A DNA stretch of 47,105 nt from Acidiferrobacteraceae bacterium. GTDB lineage: Bacteria; Pseudomonadota; Gammaproteobacteria; Arenicellales; UBA868. Position 1 is the stretch's first letter; each line of letters starts with the position of its first letter. Made by a program: the position numbers and the translations under genes. Location of the stretch: contig PBOB01000095.1 in the NCBI GenBank assembly GCA_002724185.1, positions 1-47,105 of the forward strand, written 5' to 3'. The notes beneath the pieces are model-generated. The model was given only the letters and a program-made list of their open reading frames with translations. It made no database searches and was not told the DNA's origin. Below, piece after piece: positions 9,791 to 20,137 of this stretch.

Positions 9791-10338
9791 CGGTGCCAGT
9801 CAGTAGCATTTCGCCAGTCTCGAAAAAATATTGAGATCAGATTTAGTGGTTGAGGTAGATTGCTTTTGTCGAGCTGTACCTTCAAGCGCGCATAGAGATG
9901 CTCATCGTTAGCGATAGGTATAGCCATTTTCTCTGATATATGCACTACTGATAGAACGTTCAATGCATCGACAAGTGTGCCATATGTTCTCATCTCACCA
10001 GTTAATTGATCTTCGATTGAAAATCGTCCAGATAATTGATGATAGTTAAGAAGATATGGATACTCCCAGCTTTGAATTTTATGTTTCCAGAGCTTAGTTC
10101 GAAGTTTATAGATCTCCGCATGCACTATTAGCATTAGAGGAATTCCCGATAGAAGCGCTTCACTAGGGTCTTTGCCTAGTGCTAGATCTAGTTCGGCATT
10201 TATTCGAATGGATCCTTGGTCAATATTGGCATTCCCACTGAGTACCGAAAAGTCAGCGTGTGCGATCTGAGGGCCCAACCATAGCAGGGATAACAGCATG
10301 ACGCTGCTAGTGATCCGTCTTATTTGTGTTGACGCCAA
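9772..10338 (-). CDS. Exported DUF4390 family protein
   Basis: This 188-residue protein of unknown function matches the DUF4390 family found beside ntrY/rsmB in many gammaproteobacteria. The start is a TTG at 10338 with a good GGAG ribosome-binding site a few bases upstream. That start supplies a complete signal peptide: basic residues RR, a hydrophobic core at about 11-21, and a likely cut after AHA at residue 28. The mature part is rich in beta-type segments and ends with an FFRDWRNATDWHRW stretch typical of the family. It overlaps ntrY by 19 bases, so a periplasmic accessory role for the NtrY sensor is an inference from position only. Confidence 0.75.
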   Translation of the reverse strand: MASTQIRRITSSVMLLSLLWLGPQIAHADFSVLSGNANIDQGSIRINAELDLALGKDPSEALLSGIPLMLIVHAEIYKLRTKLWKHKIQSWEYPYLLNYHQLSGRFSIEDQLTGEMRTYGTLVDALNVLSVVHISEKMAIPIANDEHLYARLKVQLDKSNLPQPLNLISIFFRDWRNATDWHRWKIAH

Positions 10339-10410
10339 ATCTCCGACAGGGATTCTTGAGTTAATGGATTTTAGACTTCAATTATACGCCTGTTTAATGG
10401 CTTTCTCAGG

Positions 10411-11706
10411 CTAGCTTTGATTTCGCTCCAAAACTGCATAATAGAATCCATCAGCATCTCCGACTTGTGGGAGGAGCTGTCGGCCAAATTTGGTTTTTAA
10501 GCCTGTTTTTATAGGCGGATATTTGACTATAACGTCATTTTTCTGATCAACGAATTGCTCAATTATATGGTCATTTTCCTCGGGAATAATGGAGCACGTA
10601 ACATACACAATACGACCTCCTTTCGCTACCAAAGGCCAGAGAGAGGTTAGGAGCTCCAACTGACGCTTTGCGAGGTGATAGATGTCGCTGTTGCGGCGAT
10701 GAATTCGAATATCGGGATGACGTCGAATAACGCCAGTAGCGGAACATGGTGCATCCAAGATTATGCAATTGAAATATTGATTATCCCACCATGATTCGGG
10801 TTTGGTAGCGTCTCCCGCAACTATCTTTGCCTCCAATCCAAGTCGCTGTAGATTAGACTCAATTAGTTCTGTGTGACCATGCAAGTCGAGAGCGGTTAAA
10901 TCCAATTTGCCATCTGAGCTTTCTAAAAGATGACATGTTTTCCCACCTGGTGACGCGCATGCATCTAGAATGCGGCCCTCTAGTTTTCCAGCAAACAATG
11001 GTGTTAGTTGTGCGGCAGCATCCTGCACTGAGACCTGACCTTCGTTGAATCCTGGAATTGCATTGACTGGAAGTGGTTTACTAAGCGTTAAAGCTACATC
11101 CGATATTGTAGACTTTGACCCATGTAAGCCGATCTTTTCAAGATGTTCTAAATATGCGTTAACGGTGCAACGTTGTCGGTTAACCCGCAAGGTCATTGGA
11201 GGTCGTCCATTACAGGCATCGATAATTTGTTCTAGATGGTGGGGCCAGTGGGTTCTTAGGATATTTAGCAGCCAGCTTGGCATGGTCTTATATTCATCGT
11301 TTTTGGCAGATTTATTAGTATTGGTTTGTTTCAGGTATTGGCGCAGTATTGCGTTTACTAGGCCACAGGCTTTTGCGCGATCTAGAAGCCGACACGCCTC
11401 TACAGCGCTGGATACAATTGCATAGTTTGGGGCTCTCATATGATCTAGTTGATATAGACTACACAATAGCAACCCCTCTAGCATGAGATCGTTTTTGTGG
11501 AGAGGCTTTTGGAGCAGTTTATTGATTATTTGAAGATAATAGTGATACCAGCGTATAGCGCCCCATGATATCTCTCGAGTTTCGCCCCAATTAGATTGTG
11601 GCAACTTCGATAGGCGAATAACGGTTGCTTTATCCAGGGATATCCGTTTGTGAATGACATCACAGACAATACTTGATGCTGTAGCGCAGATGTTAGGAGC
11701 TGGCAT
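10411..11706 (-). CDS. rsmB: 16S rRNA (cytosine-967 C5)-methyltransferase
   Basis: RsmB (Sun/Fmu) methylates C967 of 16S rRNA with S-adenosylmethionine. The open frame begins at a TTG at 11721, but ATG 11706 directly follows AGGAG and gives 431 residues, the usual size; I prefer it. An N-terminal NusB-like RNA-binding domain (about 1-140) precedes the Rossmann methyltransferase domain. Visible motifs are the SAM loop LDACASPGGKT, the catalytic DAPCSATGV and the nucleophile motif VTCSIIPEEN. The start lies inside the end of fmt (14-base overlap), as in the conserved def-fmt-rsmB arrangement. A 72-base gap separates it from the DUF4390 gene. Confidence 0.95.
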   Translation of the reverse strand: MPAPNICATASSIVCDVIHKRISLDKATVIRLSKLPQSNWGETREISWGAIRWYHYYLQIINKLLQKPLHKNDLMLEGLLLCSLYQLDHMRAPNYAIVSSAVEACRLLDRAKACGLVNAILRQYLKQTNTNKSAKNDEYKTMPSWLLNILRTHWPHHLEQIIDACNGRPPMTLRVNRQRCTVNAYLEHLEKIGLHGSKSTISDVALTLSKPLPVNAIPGFNEGQVSVQDAAAQLTPLFAGKLEGRILDACASPGGKTCHLLESSDGKLDLTALDLHGHTELIESNLQRLGLEAKIVAGDATKPESWWDNQYFNCIILDAPCSATGVIRRHPDIRIHRRNSDIYHLAKRQLELLTSLWPLVAKGGRIVYVTCSIIPEENDHIIEQFVDQKNDVIVKYPPIKTGLKTKFGRQLLPQVGDADGFYYAVLERNQS

Positions 11707-12637
11707 TATCTCCTGACTCAAACTTTTGGCCTATATCTATGGAAAATCCATTTAAGAAGTCGCATACTTTCATGGCCCGACTTCCAGCTAATTGGACCAT
11801 TGTTAAATTTACAGTACCATCATTAGCCTGTACTTGAATGATCTTTCCTTGCGCTCTGATAATCGTTCCCGGAGGCGCATTTTTAGTTTCTGGGCCTTCA
11901 TGCGCGATCAGCAATAGTATTACTTTATCATCTAGCATGGTACGGGCAATGGGTTTTGGGTTAAAAGCGCAAATTTTCTGTACGATAGCCTTAGCCGACC
12001 CGTCCCAATTGATCCAGCTTTCTTCCTTTGTAACCTTTTTTGCGTATGTTGCTTCCGAATGGTTTTGTTTGGTTGCCTTAGTCTTTCCGTCGGCAATATC
12101 ACGTAGAACATCTATTAGCGTTATAGCGCCTAGTTGAGCAAGCTTCTCGTGCAGAGAGCCATAGGTGTCTGCTTTATTGATAGGAATTGACGACTGAAGG
12201 AGAATATCACCTGTATCTAGGCCTTGATCTACTTGCATTAATGTGACACCAGTTCTTTCGTCCCCAGACTCAATAGCGCGCTGTATAGGGGCCGCGCCAC
12301 GCCAACGGGGTAGGAGCGACGCGTGAATATTAAGGCATCCTTTATCTGGGATATTTAGGATATGCTGCGGTAGAATTACCCCATAAGATACAACGATTAC
12401 TAGTTCGGGCTTGGTCTCAAGAAGATAATAATGTTCATTATCTAGATTGCGTGGTTGTAACACCGGTAGCTTATGCTGAAGTGCAAATTCCTTGACAGGG
12501 CTTGTCCGGATTTTGCGTCCGCGTCCAGATCGTTTGTCAGGTTGCGTATAAACTCCAACAACATCGTGCTCTGTTTCTAATAGTTTATTAAGAGCAGGTA
12601 CTGCAAAACTTGATGTCCCTGCAAAGATAAGACGCAA
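11693..12637 (-). CDS. fmt: Methionyl-tRNA formyltransferase
   Basis: Fmt transfers a formyl group from 10-formyltetrahydrofolate to initiator Met-tRNA. The protein has 314 residues. The catalytic triad appears as Asn103 and His105 in the NIHASLLP segment and Asp141 in QGLDTGDIL. The tRNA-binding C-terminal OB-like domain spans about 205-310. The start codon is TTG at 12637: the residues from it (RLIFAGTSSFAVPAL) match the family's N-terminus exactly, leaving no room for another start. No clear Shine-Dalgarno is visible. It sits 35 bases after def and overlaps rsmB, so formylation and deformylation enzymes are made together. Confidence 0.97.
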   Translation of the reverse strand: MRLIFAGTSSFAVPALNKLLETEHDVVGVYTQPDKRSGRGRKIRTSPVKEFALQHKLPVLQPRNLDNEHYYLLETKPELVIVVSYGVILPQHILNIPDKGCLNIHASLLPRWRGAAPIQRAIESGDERTGVTLMQVDQGLDTGDILLQSSIPINKADTYGSLHEKLAQLGAITLIDVLRDIADGKTKATKQNHSEATYAKKVTKEESWINWDGSAKAIVQKICAFNPKPIARTMLDDKVILLLIAHEGPETKNAPPGTIIRAQGKIIQVQANDGTVNLTMVQLAGSRAMKVCDFLNGFSIDIGQKFESGDNASS

Positions 12638-12672
12638 ATCAGGTTACCAGTTCACACAAGCTGAACTAATCT

Positions 12673-13203
12673 TCATAGTGCAACAGCACGCTCATCCGAT
12701 TCTTTTGAATCATGGGCGTCTTTAACAATTTGTTTCCGTATCCTTACTCTCTTCAGCCGGGATAGATAATCCACGAAAACTTTACCATCGAGATGATCTA
12801 TTTCATGCTGAACGCAGATGGCTAACAATCCATCTGCTGTATACAGATTTTCTTGACCATTACCATCAAGCGCGCTAAAGGAAATGTTTTCGGCTCGCGT
12901 AACAGGTGCAACTATCCCTGGCACAGAAAGGCATCCTTCTTCTGTTTCAATTTCACCACTTGTGCTTAAAATTACTGGATTAATTAATACTAGCAAGTCA
13001 TTACGCTCCTCAGAGCAGTCTATAACAACGACGCGTTTAGCTACATTGATCTGAGTTGCGGCTAGCCCGATGCCTGGAGCATGGTACATTGTTTCGGCCA
13101 TATCTTGCACGAGCTGATGAATGTCTTCGTCGATGACTGCGACAGGCTGTGCTTTTCTTCTTAATCTTGGGTCTGGATATACTAAGATATCTAAAATTGC
13201 CAT
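12673..13203 (-). CDS. def: Peptide deformylase
   Basis: This metalloenzyme removes the N-formyl group from new proteins. All three signature motifs are present: GIGLAATQ at 44-51, EGCLSVP at 89-95 with metal-ligand Cys91, and HEIDH at 133-137, whose His133 and His137 bind the metal with Glu134 as catalytic base. The length of 176 residues is normal. It is the first gene of the minus-strand run through trkH, so the promoter for the run probably lies in the 447-base spacer shared with topA. In several gammaproteobacteria lysM and dprA genes lie divergently next to def; they are not present here. Confidence 0.97.
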   Translation of the reverse strand: MAILDILVYPDPRLRRKAQPVAVIDEDIHQLVQDMAETMYHAPGIGLAATQINVAKRVVVIDCSEERNDLLVLINPVILSTSGEIETEEGCLSVPGIVAPVTRAENISFSALDGNGQENLYTADGLLAICVQHEIDHLDGKVFVDYLSRLKRVRIRKQIVKDAHDSKESDERAVAL

Positions 13204-13650
13204 CTTATTATCGTCTCTAAAATCCGTCGATCCAAAGGCTTCTCAAGAAGGCCTATTATCTCCTGCGCCCCCAAGATTTGATCAGTTTTAGCTCAAAATA
13301 GTGCGGCCATTGTAACGGATTTTTATGGTTTGAGCGAAATATGTGATAGAAATAGACGGGTTATATATGCGAGCTTAGAGTGCCTTGATTTAGTATAGGT
13401 GATTGACGGCTAGGAAAGTTTGCTCCATGCTGGTGGGATTGGGGATAGAAAAAACTAAATTAATTGGGGATCGGGACATTGCTCTATAGCCATATCTTAT
13501 TCCAAGAATTTGGTCGTATTGACTGGTAGGTATTGGTCGATATCGATTATCAAGGTCAGACCGATTGTGAATTATAAACTCGATCAAGCGTTTTCTGTGT
13601 CCACTAATTACACAATTTAGGCATTTATTTAGTAATCTGGTTTACAACAC
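13204..13650. other. Divergent 447-base spacer between def and topA
   Basis: I see no convincing gene in this spacer. The one 65-codon frame (13390-13587, minus strand) resembles no known family and has biased, unstructured composition. The region must hold promoters for def and topA. A weak sigma-70-like pair on the plus strand is TTGACT at 13519-13524 and TATCGA at 13541-13546 with 16 bases between. A perfect palindrome TCGATATCGA lies at 13537-13546, and GGTC-A-GACC at 13554-13562, so this stretch is rich in symmetry. Nothing here can be recognised as a remnant of dprA or lysM. Confidence 0.4.
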
Positions 13651-16386
13651 ATGAGCAAGTCACTGGTAATTGTTGAGTCACCCGCGAAAGCTAAGACTAT
13701 TAGTAAGTATCTTGGTGGTGAGTACGTCGTTAAGTCAAGCGTTGGTCATATACGAGATCTGCCTACAAGTGGGCGAAGGACTAAGGGTGACCCAGCGCAA
13801 AGAACTAGAGAACGGGCAAAAACAAAAACAATGGACCCCGCGACTAAAGCTGCGTACAAAAAAAAGCAGGCTCATAAAACTCTAATCAAGCGTATGGGTA
13901 TTAACCCAGATCTTGGATGGGCTGCTGACTATGAGATATTGCCAGACAAAGTAAAAGTTGTCGAAGGGTTAAGAGCGGCTTCTAATAGTGCAAACTATAT
14001 CTATCTGGCTACTGATCTCGATCGGGAAGGTGAAGCAATTGCATGGCATTTAAGGGAAGTAATTGGTGGTGACGATAATCGTTATCGCCGCGTAGTTTTT
14101 AATGAAATTACTGAGAAGGCAATTCGGGAAGCTTTCCAGCATCCTAGTAGCTTGAATAATCATAAAGTAGAAGCGCAACAGACACGGCGTTTTTTGGATC
14201 GTGTTGTCGGCTTTATGATCTCACCCCTTTTATGGGCCAAAATTGCACGAGGTCTTTCGGCTGGCCGAGTCCAGTCAGTCGCAGTTCGACTATTAATAGA
14301 GCGGGAGCGTGAAATACGTGTGTTTACGCCAGAAGAATATTGGGAAATTTACGTGGATACCCTATGGGGTAAAGAAAAATTGCAATTGCAGGTAATTAAG
14401 CATGGTGAAAAGAATTTTAGACCAGCATCAAAGAGCGAGACTGATCAAGCGCTAGAAATATTAAGTATGAACTCCTATGAGATCACAAAGCGTAAGGATC
14501 GCCCGACATCTTCAAAACCGAATCCTCCCCTTATTACTTCAACTCTGCAGCAGGCAGCGAGTACACGTTTAGGATTTTCAGTAAAGCGAACTATGCGTCT
14601 TGCACAACAATTATATGAGAGTGGCCATATTACTTATATGAGGACGGATTCAACAAATCTAAGTTCTGATGCAGTTGCTGACTGTAGGAATTATGTTTTG
14701 GACAAGTATGGGTCTAAATACTTGCCTGAAAAAGCAATCTTCTATACTAGTATAGAGACGGCTCAGGAAGCCCATGAAGCTATTCGACCTACGAATGTTG
14801 GGGTAGCTAGTTCAACTGTCGCGTCTGATCGAGATCAGCAACTTGTATACGAATTGATTCACAGTTATTTTGTTGCCTGTCAAATGAGTAATGCGCGATA
14901 TTTAAGTACAGCTATTGCCGCGCGGTCAGGGGAATTTGAGCTACGTGCCAAGGGTAGAATTGTAGAGTTTGATGGCTATACTCGCGTACTTCCGTCGACG
15001 AGCAAACAAGAAGACATAGAGCTTCCTGATGTAAAGATCGGAGATTCGCTTACCCTTGATGCTTTGACCCCAAAACAGAATTTTACCAAGCCACGCGCTA
15101 GATATACCGAGGCCAGTTTAGTTAAAGAGCTTGAGAAGAGGGGTATTGGTCGGCCGTCTACTTATGCATCAATAATCTCGACTATTCAGGATAGAGGCTA
15201 TGTGACAATCAAGAACCGGCGTTTCTTTGCTGAAAAAATAGGGGAAATCGTTACTGACCGGCTGACAGAAAGTTTTTCGAATCTTATGGATTATGGATTT
15301 ACAGCGGAGATGGAGGAAACTTTAGATCAAATAGCCAAAGGTAACAAGAGTTGGCAAGCCGTGCTCGATTCTTTTTATGGTGAATTCAGGGAACAGCTTG
15401 ATACTGCAGCCAATGGAGGAATGCGCTCCAACGAGCCAACGAGCACAGATATTGCCTGCCCCCAATGCGAGCGACACATGCAAATACGGAATGGCGCTAC
15501 TGGGGTCTTCCTGGGCTGTTCCGGCTATAGTTTGCCTAAGAAAGAAAGGTGTACGCAGACGATAAATCTGATTGATTCCGAAGAGATCGCAGCTAATGTT
15601 TCCGACGAAGATAGCGAGATACGAGAGCTGGTAACAATGCGACGTTGTTCAGTCTGTAAAACGGCTATGGAGTCGTATCTTATTGATGAGGGACGAAAGA
15701 TGCATATTTGTGGTGATAATCCCGATTGCTCTGGATATGAAATTGAATTTGGAGTATTTAAGATCAAGGGCTATGATGGCGCGACTTTAGAGTGCGACAA
15801 GTGTTCCTCGGAGATGCAGCTTAGAAGCGGCCGATTTGGAAAATATTTCAAGTGCACAAATGATGATTGTACTAATACCAGAAAACTTTTAAAGAGCGGG
15901 GAGGCAGCGCCGCCAAGAGCGGACCCTATTGAAATGCCGAATCTTCGTTGTGAAAAGGTTGATGATTATTATTTATTGCGTGATGGTGCATCGGGAATTT
16001 TTCTAGCAGCCAGCCAATTTCCAAAGAATCGCGAAACACGAGCTCCATTTGTTGATGAAATATTGGATGTAAAAGATCAGCTTGACCCAAAGTATCGGTT
16101 CTTGACGAGCGCGCCGGTCAAAGATTCAGATGGGAATAGGACTCAGGTGCGATTTAGCCGGAAGATGCAGCAGCAGTATGTACTCACGGAAGTTGACAAA
16201 AAACCCACGGGCTGGAAAGCGTTTTTTAGGGATGGGTCGTGGCAGGTAGAGGATCGTGTGCGTTCAATTCCTCGAAAAAAGAAAAAAAACACTCACAATA
16301 AGGATGCGACACTGGATCACCCCAGCAAGAGGAAGAAAGCTACAAAGAGGAAAGCCAGTTCAAGCGCAAAACATGTAAAAATGTAG
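13651..16386 (+). CDS. topA: DNA topoisomerase I
   Basis: This is a type IA topoisomerase that relaxes negative supercoils. The 911-residue protein opens with the TOPRIM domain ([18 protein letters not shown]; acidic [12 protein letters not shown] near residue 130). The active-site tyrosine is Tyr329 in [11 protein letters not shown]. The family signature [17 protein letters not shown] is present near residue 500. The C-terminal third has cysteine-rich zinc ribbons (CPQC...C...C, CSVC...C...C, CDKC...C...C), followed by a basic lysine-rich tail after residue 870. It has its own upstream spacer and converges on mrcA with a 91-base gap lacking a clear intrinsic terminator. The gene is complete and typical. 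Confidence 0.97.
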   Translation: MSKSLVIVESPAKAKTISKYLGGEYVVKSSVGHIRDLPTSGRRTKGDPAQRTRERAKTKTMDPATKAAYKKKQAHKTLIKRMGINPDLGWAADYEILPDKVKVVEGLRAASNSANYIYLATDLDREGEAIAWHLREVIGGDDNRYRRVVFNEITEKAIREAFQHPSSLNNHKVEAQQTRRFLDRVVGFMISPLLWAKIARGLSAGRVQSVAVRLLIEREREIRVFTPEEYWEIYVDTLWGKEKLQLQVIKHGEKNFRPASKSETDQALEILSMNSYEITKRKDRPTSSKPNPPLITSTLQQAASTRLGFSVKRTMRLAQQLYESGHITYMRTDSTNLSSDAVADCRNYVLDKYGSKYLPEKAIFYTSIETAQEAHEAIRPTNVGVASSTVASDRDQQLVYELIHSYFVACQMSNARYLSTAIAARSGEFELRAKGRIVEFDGYTRVLPSTSKQEDIELPDVKIGDSLTLDALTPKQNFTKPRARYTEASLVKELEKRGIGRPSTYASIISTIQDRGYVTIKNRRFFAEKIGEIVTDRLTESFSNLMDYGFTAEMEETLDQIAKGNKSWQAVLDSFYGEFREQLDTAANGGMRSNEPTSTDIACPQCERHMQIRNGATGVFLGCSGYSLPKKERCTQTINLIDSEEIAANVSDEDSEIRELVTMRRCSVCKTAMESYLIDEGRKMHICGDNPDCSGYEIEFGVFKIKGYDGATLECDKCSSEMQLRSGRFGKYFKCTNDDCTNTRKLLKSGEAAPPRADPIEMPNLRCEKVDDYYLLRDGASGIFLAASQFPKNRETRAPFVDEILDVKDQLDPKYRFLTSAPVKDSDGNRTQVRFSRKMQQQYVLTEVDKKPTGWKAFFRDGSWQVEDRVRSIPRKKKKNTHNKDATLDHPSKRKKATKRKASSSAKHVKM

Positions 16387-16477
16387 TTGTTACTAGGTGT
16401 GTTATGCCGCATTGTATTTTTGACCCTTAACTCATTAAAGTTGGTGAGTGCAGAAATTTCAAGCTTATGTAGTTGAC

Positions 16478-18898
16478 CTAAAATATCTCTTCTACAGATG
16501 TAGCAGTTTGATCGATATCCTTATTTTGTACGCCAGGAGCGCCCCCATGAACAAGTGCATGCGGCTCAGTGCCCATAACAAAAAATTCTTCATAGCCTTT
16601 GACATCATTGATTGTAACCGGTTCTCCTGTATCCTTATGCACCCAAGCCCGAATTATATTTTCAGGCATCGGAAGTGCTGTTTCAGGTTTACCCTCCAAG
16701 GCCGTTGCCATGTAATCAATCCATATCGGTAGTGCAGCGCGTGCTCCAGACTCCTTGGATCCTAAGTCACGAGGGACATCAAATCCGACCCAAACACTAG
16801 TCACGACGTCTTTGTTAAATCCACTAAACCATGCGTCACGAAAGTTGTTTGTCGTTCCTGTTTTTCCTCCTATATCACTGCGATCTAGAGATAATGCTCG
16901 ACGTCCTGTTCCTTCACGAATAGCACCTTTCATCAGTTCGTTCATAAGAAAGGCATTTTCGGGAGACAGTACCCGCTTTGAATATCGGGGATCAGAAAGA
17001 ATCCCTTCACTCTGATCTTCGTATGATTTTTCAGATAGGCCACACTGAGCACACAGCATTGTTCTATTTGCATATTCAATGATGGCGCCTTTTTGATCTT
17101 CTACACGTACGATAAAGTAGGGATTAATTAGATATCCCCCATTAGCGAATACGCCGTAGGCGCGCGCCATTTCAATTGGTGCAAAGCTCGCAGATCCGAG
17201 CGCCAAGGAAAGTCCTGCGGGCAGCTGTTCTCTATCAAAGCCAAATTGTTCTAAATGTTCAATTACAAGAGGTGTGCCTAGCCCCCTAACAAGCCGCACA
17301 GAAACCAAATTTAATGACTGTGCTAGCGCTTTGCGTAAGCGCGTAGGGCCGAAGACTTTTTTACTATAGTTTTCTGGTCGCCAGGTGTCCCCAAGGGTAT
17401 CTTCAATGACTATCGGAGCGCCACTAACCAGAGTTGCCAGAGTGAACCCATTATCAAGTGCAGCGGAGTATATAAATGGTTTTATGTTAGAGCCTGGTTG
17501 GCGCCGTGCCTGCAGTGCGCGATTGAATTTTCCAGCATAGAAATCAAAACCACCAGTTAAGGCTAGTATCGCTCCATCACTTGGATCTAATGACACAAGC
17601 GCTCCCTGAATCTCAGGAACTTGAGCCAGGTTAGTGGCATCCTCATCCCCCTTAATATAGACAATATCTCCACTCCTCAATTCCTTTGGCATATTTCTAG
17701 AGGTCCATTTCCAGCCGACAGGATCAATTTGCAGAATGTTATTCGGCGGTGTTATCACGTCGATTCCATCCGACCGGACCTCTGAAACAATCGCAGCTTT
17801 TAATCCGCCGATATCAGGGTATTCACGTAGTCGTTCAGACAGATTATTGTCGGTATCCGCATCTAGATCTAGAAAGCCAACCGGACCATCAAAACCATGG
17901 CGCTGATCATATGCAATTAATCCACTTCTTAAGGCGTTAGTTGCCGCCCTTTGATATACAGTATTAACTGTGGTATACACTTTGTATCCTTTTGTATATG
18001 CGGCTTGACCGTATTGATTGAACATGTAGGCCCGTACCATTTCTCCTATATAAGGCGCCTCAAGCTCTACCGTTAAAGAATGACGTCTCGCCCCAACCGG
18101 GTCATTTATCGCTTGTAGATACTCATCATTTGTTATATCACCAAGATCTCTCATTCGCTTAAGTACATAATTACGCCGGCTCTTGGCGCCCTCGGGATTA
18201 ACAATTGGATTTCTTGTAGATGGTGATTTGGGAATTCCAGCAAGTGTTGCGATTTCCGATAGCGTTAGGTCATCTAATGACTTGTTGAAGTAAATCGATG
18301 CAGCCGCAGCAAAGCCATATGATCGCTGTCCAAGAAATATCTTGTTTAAGTAGAGTTCTAGTATTTCGCGTTTGTCTAATGTTCTTTCAAGTTCTAGCGC
18401 AATTAATACCTCTTTCAATTTGCGCGAATATGTTTTTTCACGACGGTCCAAGAAATAGTTTCCAGCAACTTGCATAGTTATAGTGCTAGAACCCTGGACG
18501 ATGTTCCCAGACTCAATATTTGCTATAAAGGCTCGGACAACTCCACCGAGATCGACACCATGATGCTCAAAGAATCTGTCGTCTTCTGCTGCTAAAATCG
18601 CATTTACTAGTTCATCCGGTGCATCTTTGATAGGAACGGGGTTGCGTTTATGGTCACCATATTCAGCAATCAGACTACCATCAATAGCATAAACTCGAAG
18701 AGGGATTGTTAAGTCCATTTCTCGTATGGTGTCTATTGGAGGAAGAGTTGGCATTATCGCAAAGAAAATGAACCCAAACGCGATAGCACCTAGAGAAAAC
18801 ACGCTCATAAAGAACCACAAAAAGTTTCGCAATGCTCTGTTCAAAGTCAAAAGCTCGATTTGCGTTGTGAACCTTGCGTCATTTGGCCGACCTATCAT
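16478..18898 (-). CDS. mrcA: Penicillin-binding protein 1A (bifunctional)
   Basis: This class A penicillin-binding protein polymerises and cross-links peptidoglycan in the periplasm. The 806-residue protein has an N-terminal membrane anchor at about residues 28-49. The transglycosylase (GT51) domain contains AAEDDRFFEHHGVD with catalytic Glu105 and the QVAGNYF/KEVLIALELE motifs. An OB-like insert at roughly 330-420 is typical of PBP1A. The transpeptidase domain has SxxK as SNIK with nucleophile Ser470, SLN in LAQSLNLVSVRL, and KTGT before TNNFRDAW. It is divergent from pilM across about 180 bases, the same arrangement seen in Pseudomonas and relatives. The ATG at 18898 may be a few codons too early, but no better site is obvious. 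Confidence 0.96.
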   Translation of the reverse strand: MIGRPNDARFTTQIELLTLNRALRNFLWFFMSVFSLGAIAFGFIFFAIMPTLPPIDTIREMDLTIPLRVYAIDGSLIAEYGDHKRNPVPIKDAPDELVNAILAAEDDRFFEHHGVDLGGVVRAFIANIESGNIVQGSSTITMQVAGNYFLDRREKTYSRKLKEVLIALELERTLDKREILELYLNKIFLGQRSYGFAAAASIYFNKSLDDLTLSEIATLAGIPKSPSTRNPIVNPEGAKSRRNYVLKRMRDLGDITNDEYLQAINDPVGARRHSLTVELEAPYIGEMVRAYMFNQYGQAAYTKGYKVYTTVNTVYQRAATNALRSGLIAYDQRHGFDGPVGFLDLDADTDNNLSERLREYPDIGGLKAAIVSEVRSDGIDVITPPNNILQIDPVGWKWTSRNMPKELRSGDIVYIKGDEDATNLAQVPEIQGALVSLDPSDGAILALTGGFDFYAGKFNRALQARRQPGSNIKPFIYSAALDNGFTLATLVSGAPIVIEDTLGDTWRPENYSKKVFGPTRLRKALAQSLNLVSVRLVRGLGTPLVIEHLEQFGFDREQLPAGLSLALGSASFAPIEMARAYGVFANGGYLINPYFIVRVEDQKGAIIEYANRTMLCAQCGLSEKSYEDQSEGILSDPRYSKRVLSPENAFLMNELMKGAIREGTGRRALSLDRSDIGGKTGTTNNFRDAWFSGFNKDVVTSVWVGFDVPRDLGSKESGARAALPIWIDYMATALEGKPETALPMPENIIRAWVHKDTGEPVTINDVKGYEEFFVMGTEPHALVHGGAPGVQNKDIDQTATSVEEIF

Positions 18899-19075
18899 AT
18901 ATAGTGCTTGGGCAGTGTACCAGAGCTAAGCGAAATAACTCTATTAGCTAGCGCATAAAACAGCCATATTTAAGCGCATATCAAAAAGGCAGCAAATTGC
19001 GCGGTTTTCGAGTACCATTCGCTTGTCCTATCTTTTAGGATGCCTTCTACCAGCACTGGGGAATGTTTAAGCTTC

Positions 19076-20137
19076 ATGACGATTTGGAAAAAATCTGAGG
19101 CGCGAACAATCGGGATTGATATAGGAACCTCCATGTTGAAGGTTCTGGAGTTAAATCCTACTCGTGCTGGATTTCAAGTTGGTCCTTTTGCTGTGCAGTC
19201 ATTGCCCAACAATGCAGTCGTTGAAAGGGGTATCAGTGATCATGAGGCGGTCATATCAAATCTTAAGCTGGCATTAGAGCAAGCTGGAGCGCAGTCCCGG
19301 AATGCAGTCGTAGCTATTGCGTCTTCACATGTTGTAAGTCGTTCGTTCAGCGTGCCTCGTGATTTTTCGTCCGAGGAATTGGAAGACTATATTAACCAGG
19401 AAGCAAAAACAGTTGTTCAATTTCCTATAACCGAGGCTCGGATAGATTTTGTCAAACTTGGCGTTTCTACTAATAATCCAGATGAGGATTTGGTAATCTT
19501 TTATGCTTGCAGAAAGGAGATTATTGATGATTATGAATATGTTCTTGATAGATCTGGTTTGAGGACCGCTATTGTTGATATTGATACTCTTGCACTTCAG
19601 AGGGGCTTCTCGCTGGTTCTCACGGCTCTTGGAGACACCAAGCAAGACCAAACAATCGGCCTGATTGATTATGGCGAATTCGGCATGCGCCTCTATGTTA
19701 TTGTAGATGGCCGTCTTGTTTATAGTCGCGATCATGCCTTTGGTGGCCGGAATTTAACAGATTCAATTATTGAGCATTATGGCGTTTCAATTCCAGAGGC
19801 TATAGACCTTAAGGTAACTGCGACTCCTCCAGAAGATTATGAAGGTTTATTGTTAGACCCGTTTAAAGATGCGATGATTAGAGAAACAAGTAGAGCTCTA
19901 GAATTCTTTGCATCATCTAGTCGAAGTTATGAGGGAATTGATCTGGTTTTTTTAACCGGAGGCTGCGCTTGTATTGAAGGGATAGCAAGAAATATTGCGG
20001 AGGAGATTGGCATTCCAACAATGATTGCAAATCCATTTCCTGAACATTCATATAAGGGTAAGGTTCATTCGGCATCGAAAAATGCTTCGTTGCTACTGAC
20101 AGCGTGTGGCCTCGCTATGCGAAGTTACGTCAAATGA
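19076..20137 (+). CDS. pilM: Type IV pilus assembly protein PilM
   Basis: PilM is a cytoplasmic actin-like ATPase-fold protein that docks on the short cytoplasmic tail of PilN in the type IV pilus alignment complex. The frame opens at 19040, but ATG 19076 gives the normal N-terminus just before the nucleotide-binding loop GIDIGTSMLKVLEL, for 353 residues. The later phosphate loop (IGLIDYGEFGMRLYVI) and adenosine loop (VFLTGGCACIEGI) of the actin fold are also visible. Its TGA stop overlaps the pilN ATG as ATGA. It heads the pilMNOPQ operon, divergent from mrcA. Confidence 0.95.
   Translation: MTIWKKSEARTIGIDIGTSMLKVLELNPTRAGFQVGPFAVQSLPNNAVVERGISDHEAVISNLKLALEQAGAQSRNAVVAIASSHVVSRSFSVPRDFSSEELEDYINQEAKTVVQFPITEARIDFVKLGVSTNNPDEDLVIFYACRKEIIDDYEYVLDRSGLRTAIVDIDTLALQRGFSLVLTALGDTKQDQTIGLIDYGEFGMRLYVIVDGRLVYSRDHAFGGRNLTDSIIEHYGVSIPEAIDLKVTATPPEDYEGLLLDPFKDAMIRETSRALEFFASSSRSYEGIDLVFLTGGCACIEGIARNIAEEIGIPTMIANPFPEHSYKGKVHSASKNASLLLTACGLAMRSYVK

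Noticed and set aside
13390-13587. 65-codon minus-strand frame in the def-topA spacer
   Set aside because: No ribosome-binding site, no recognisable family and no support from neighbours.
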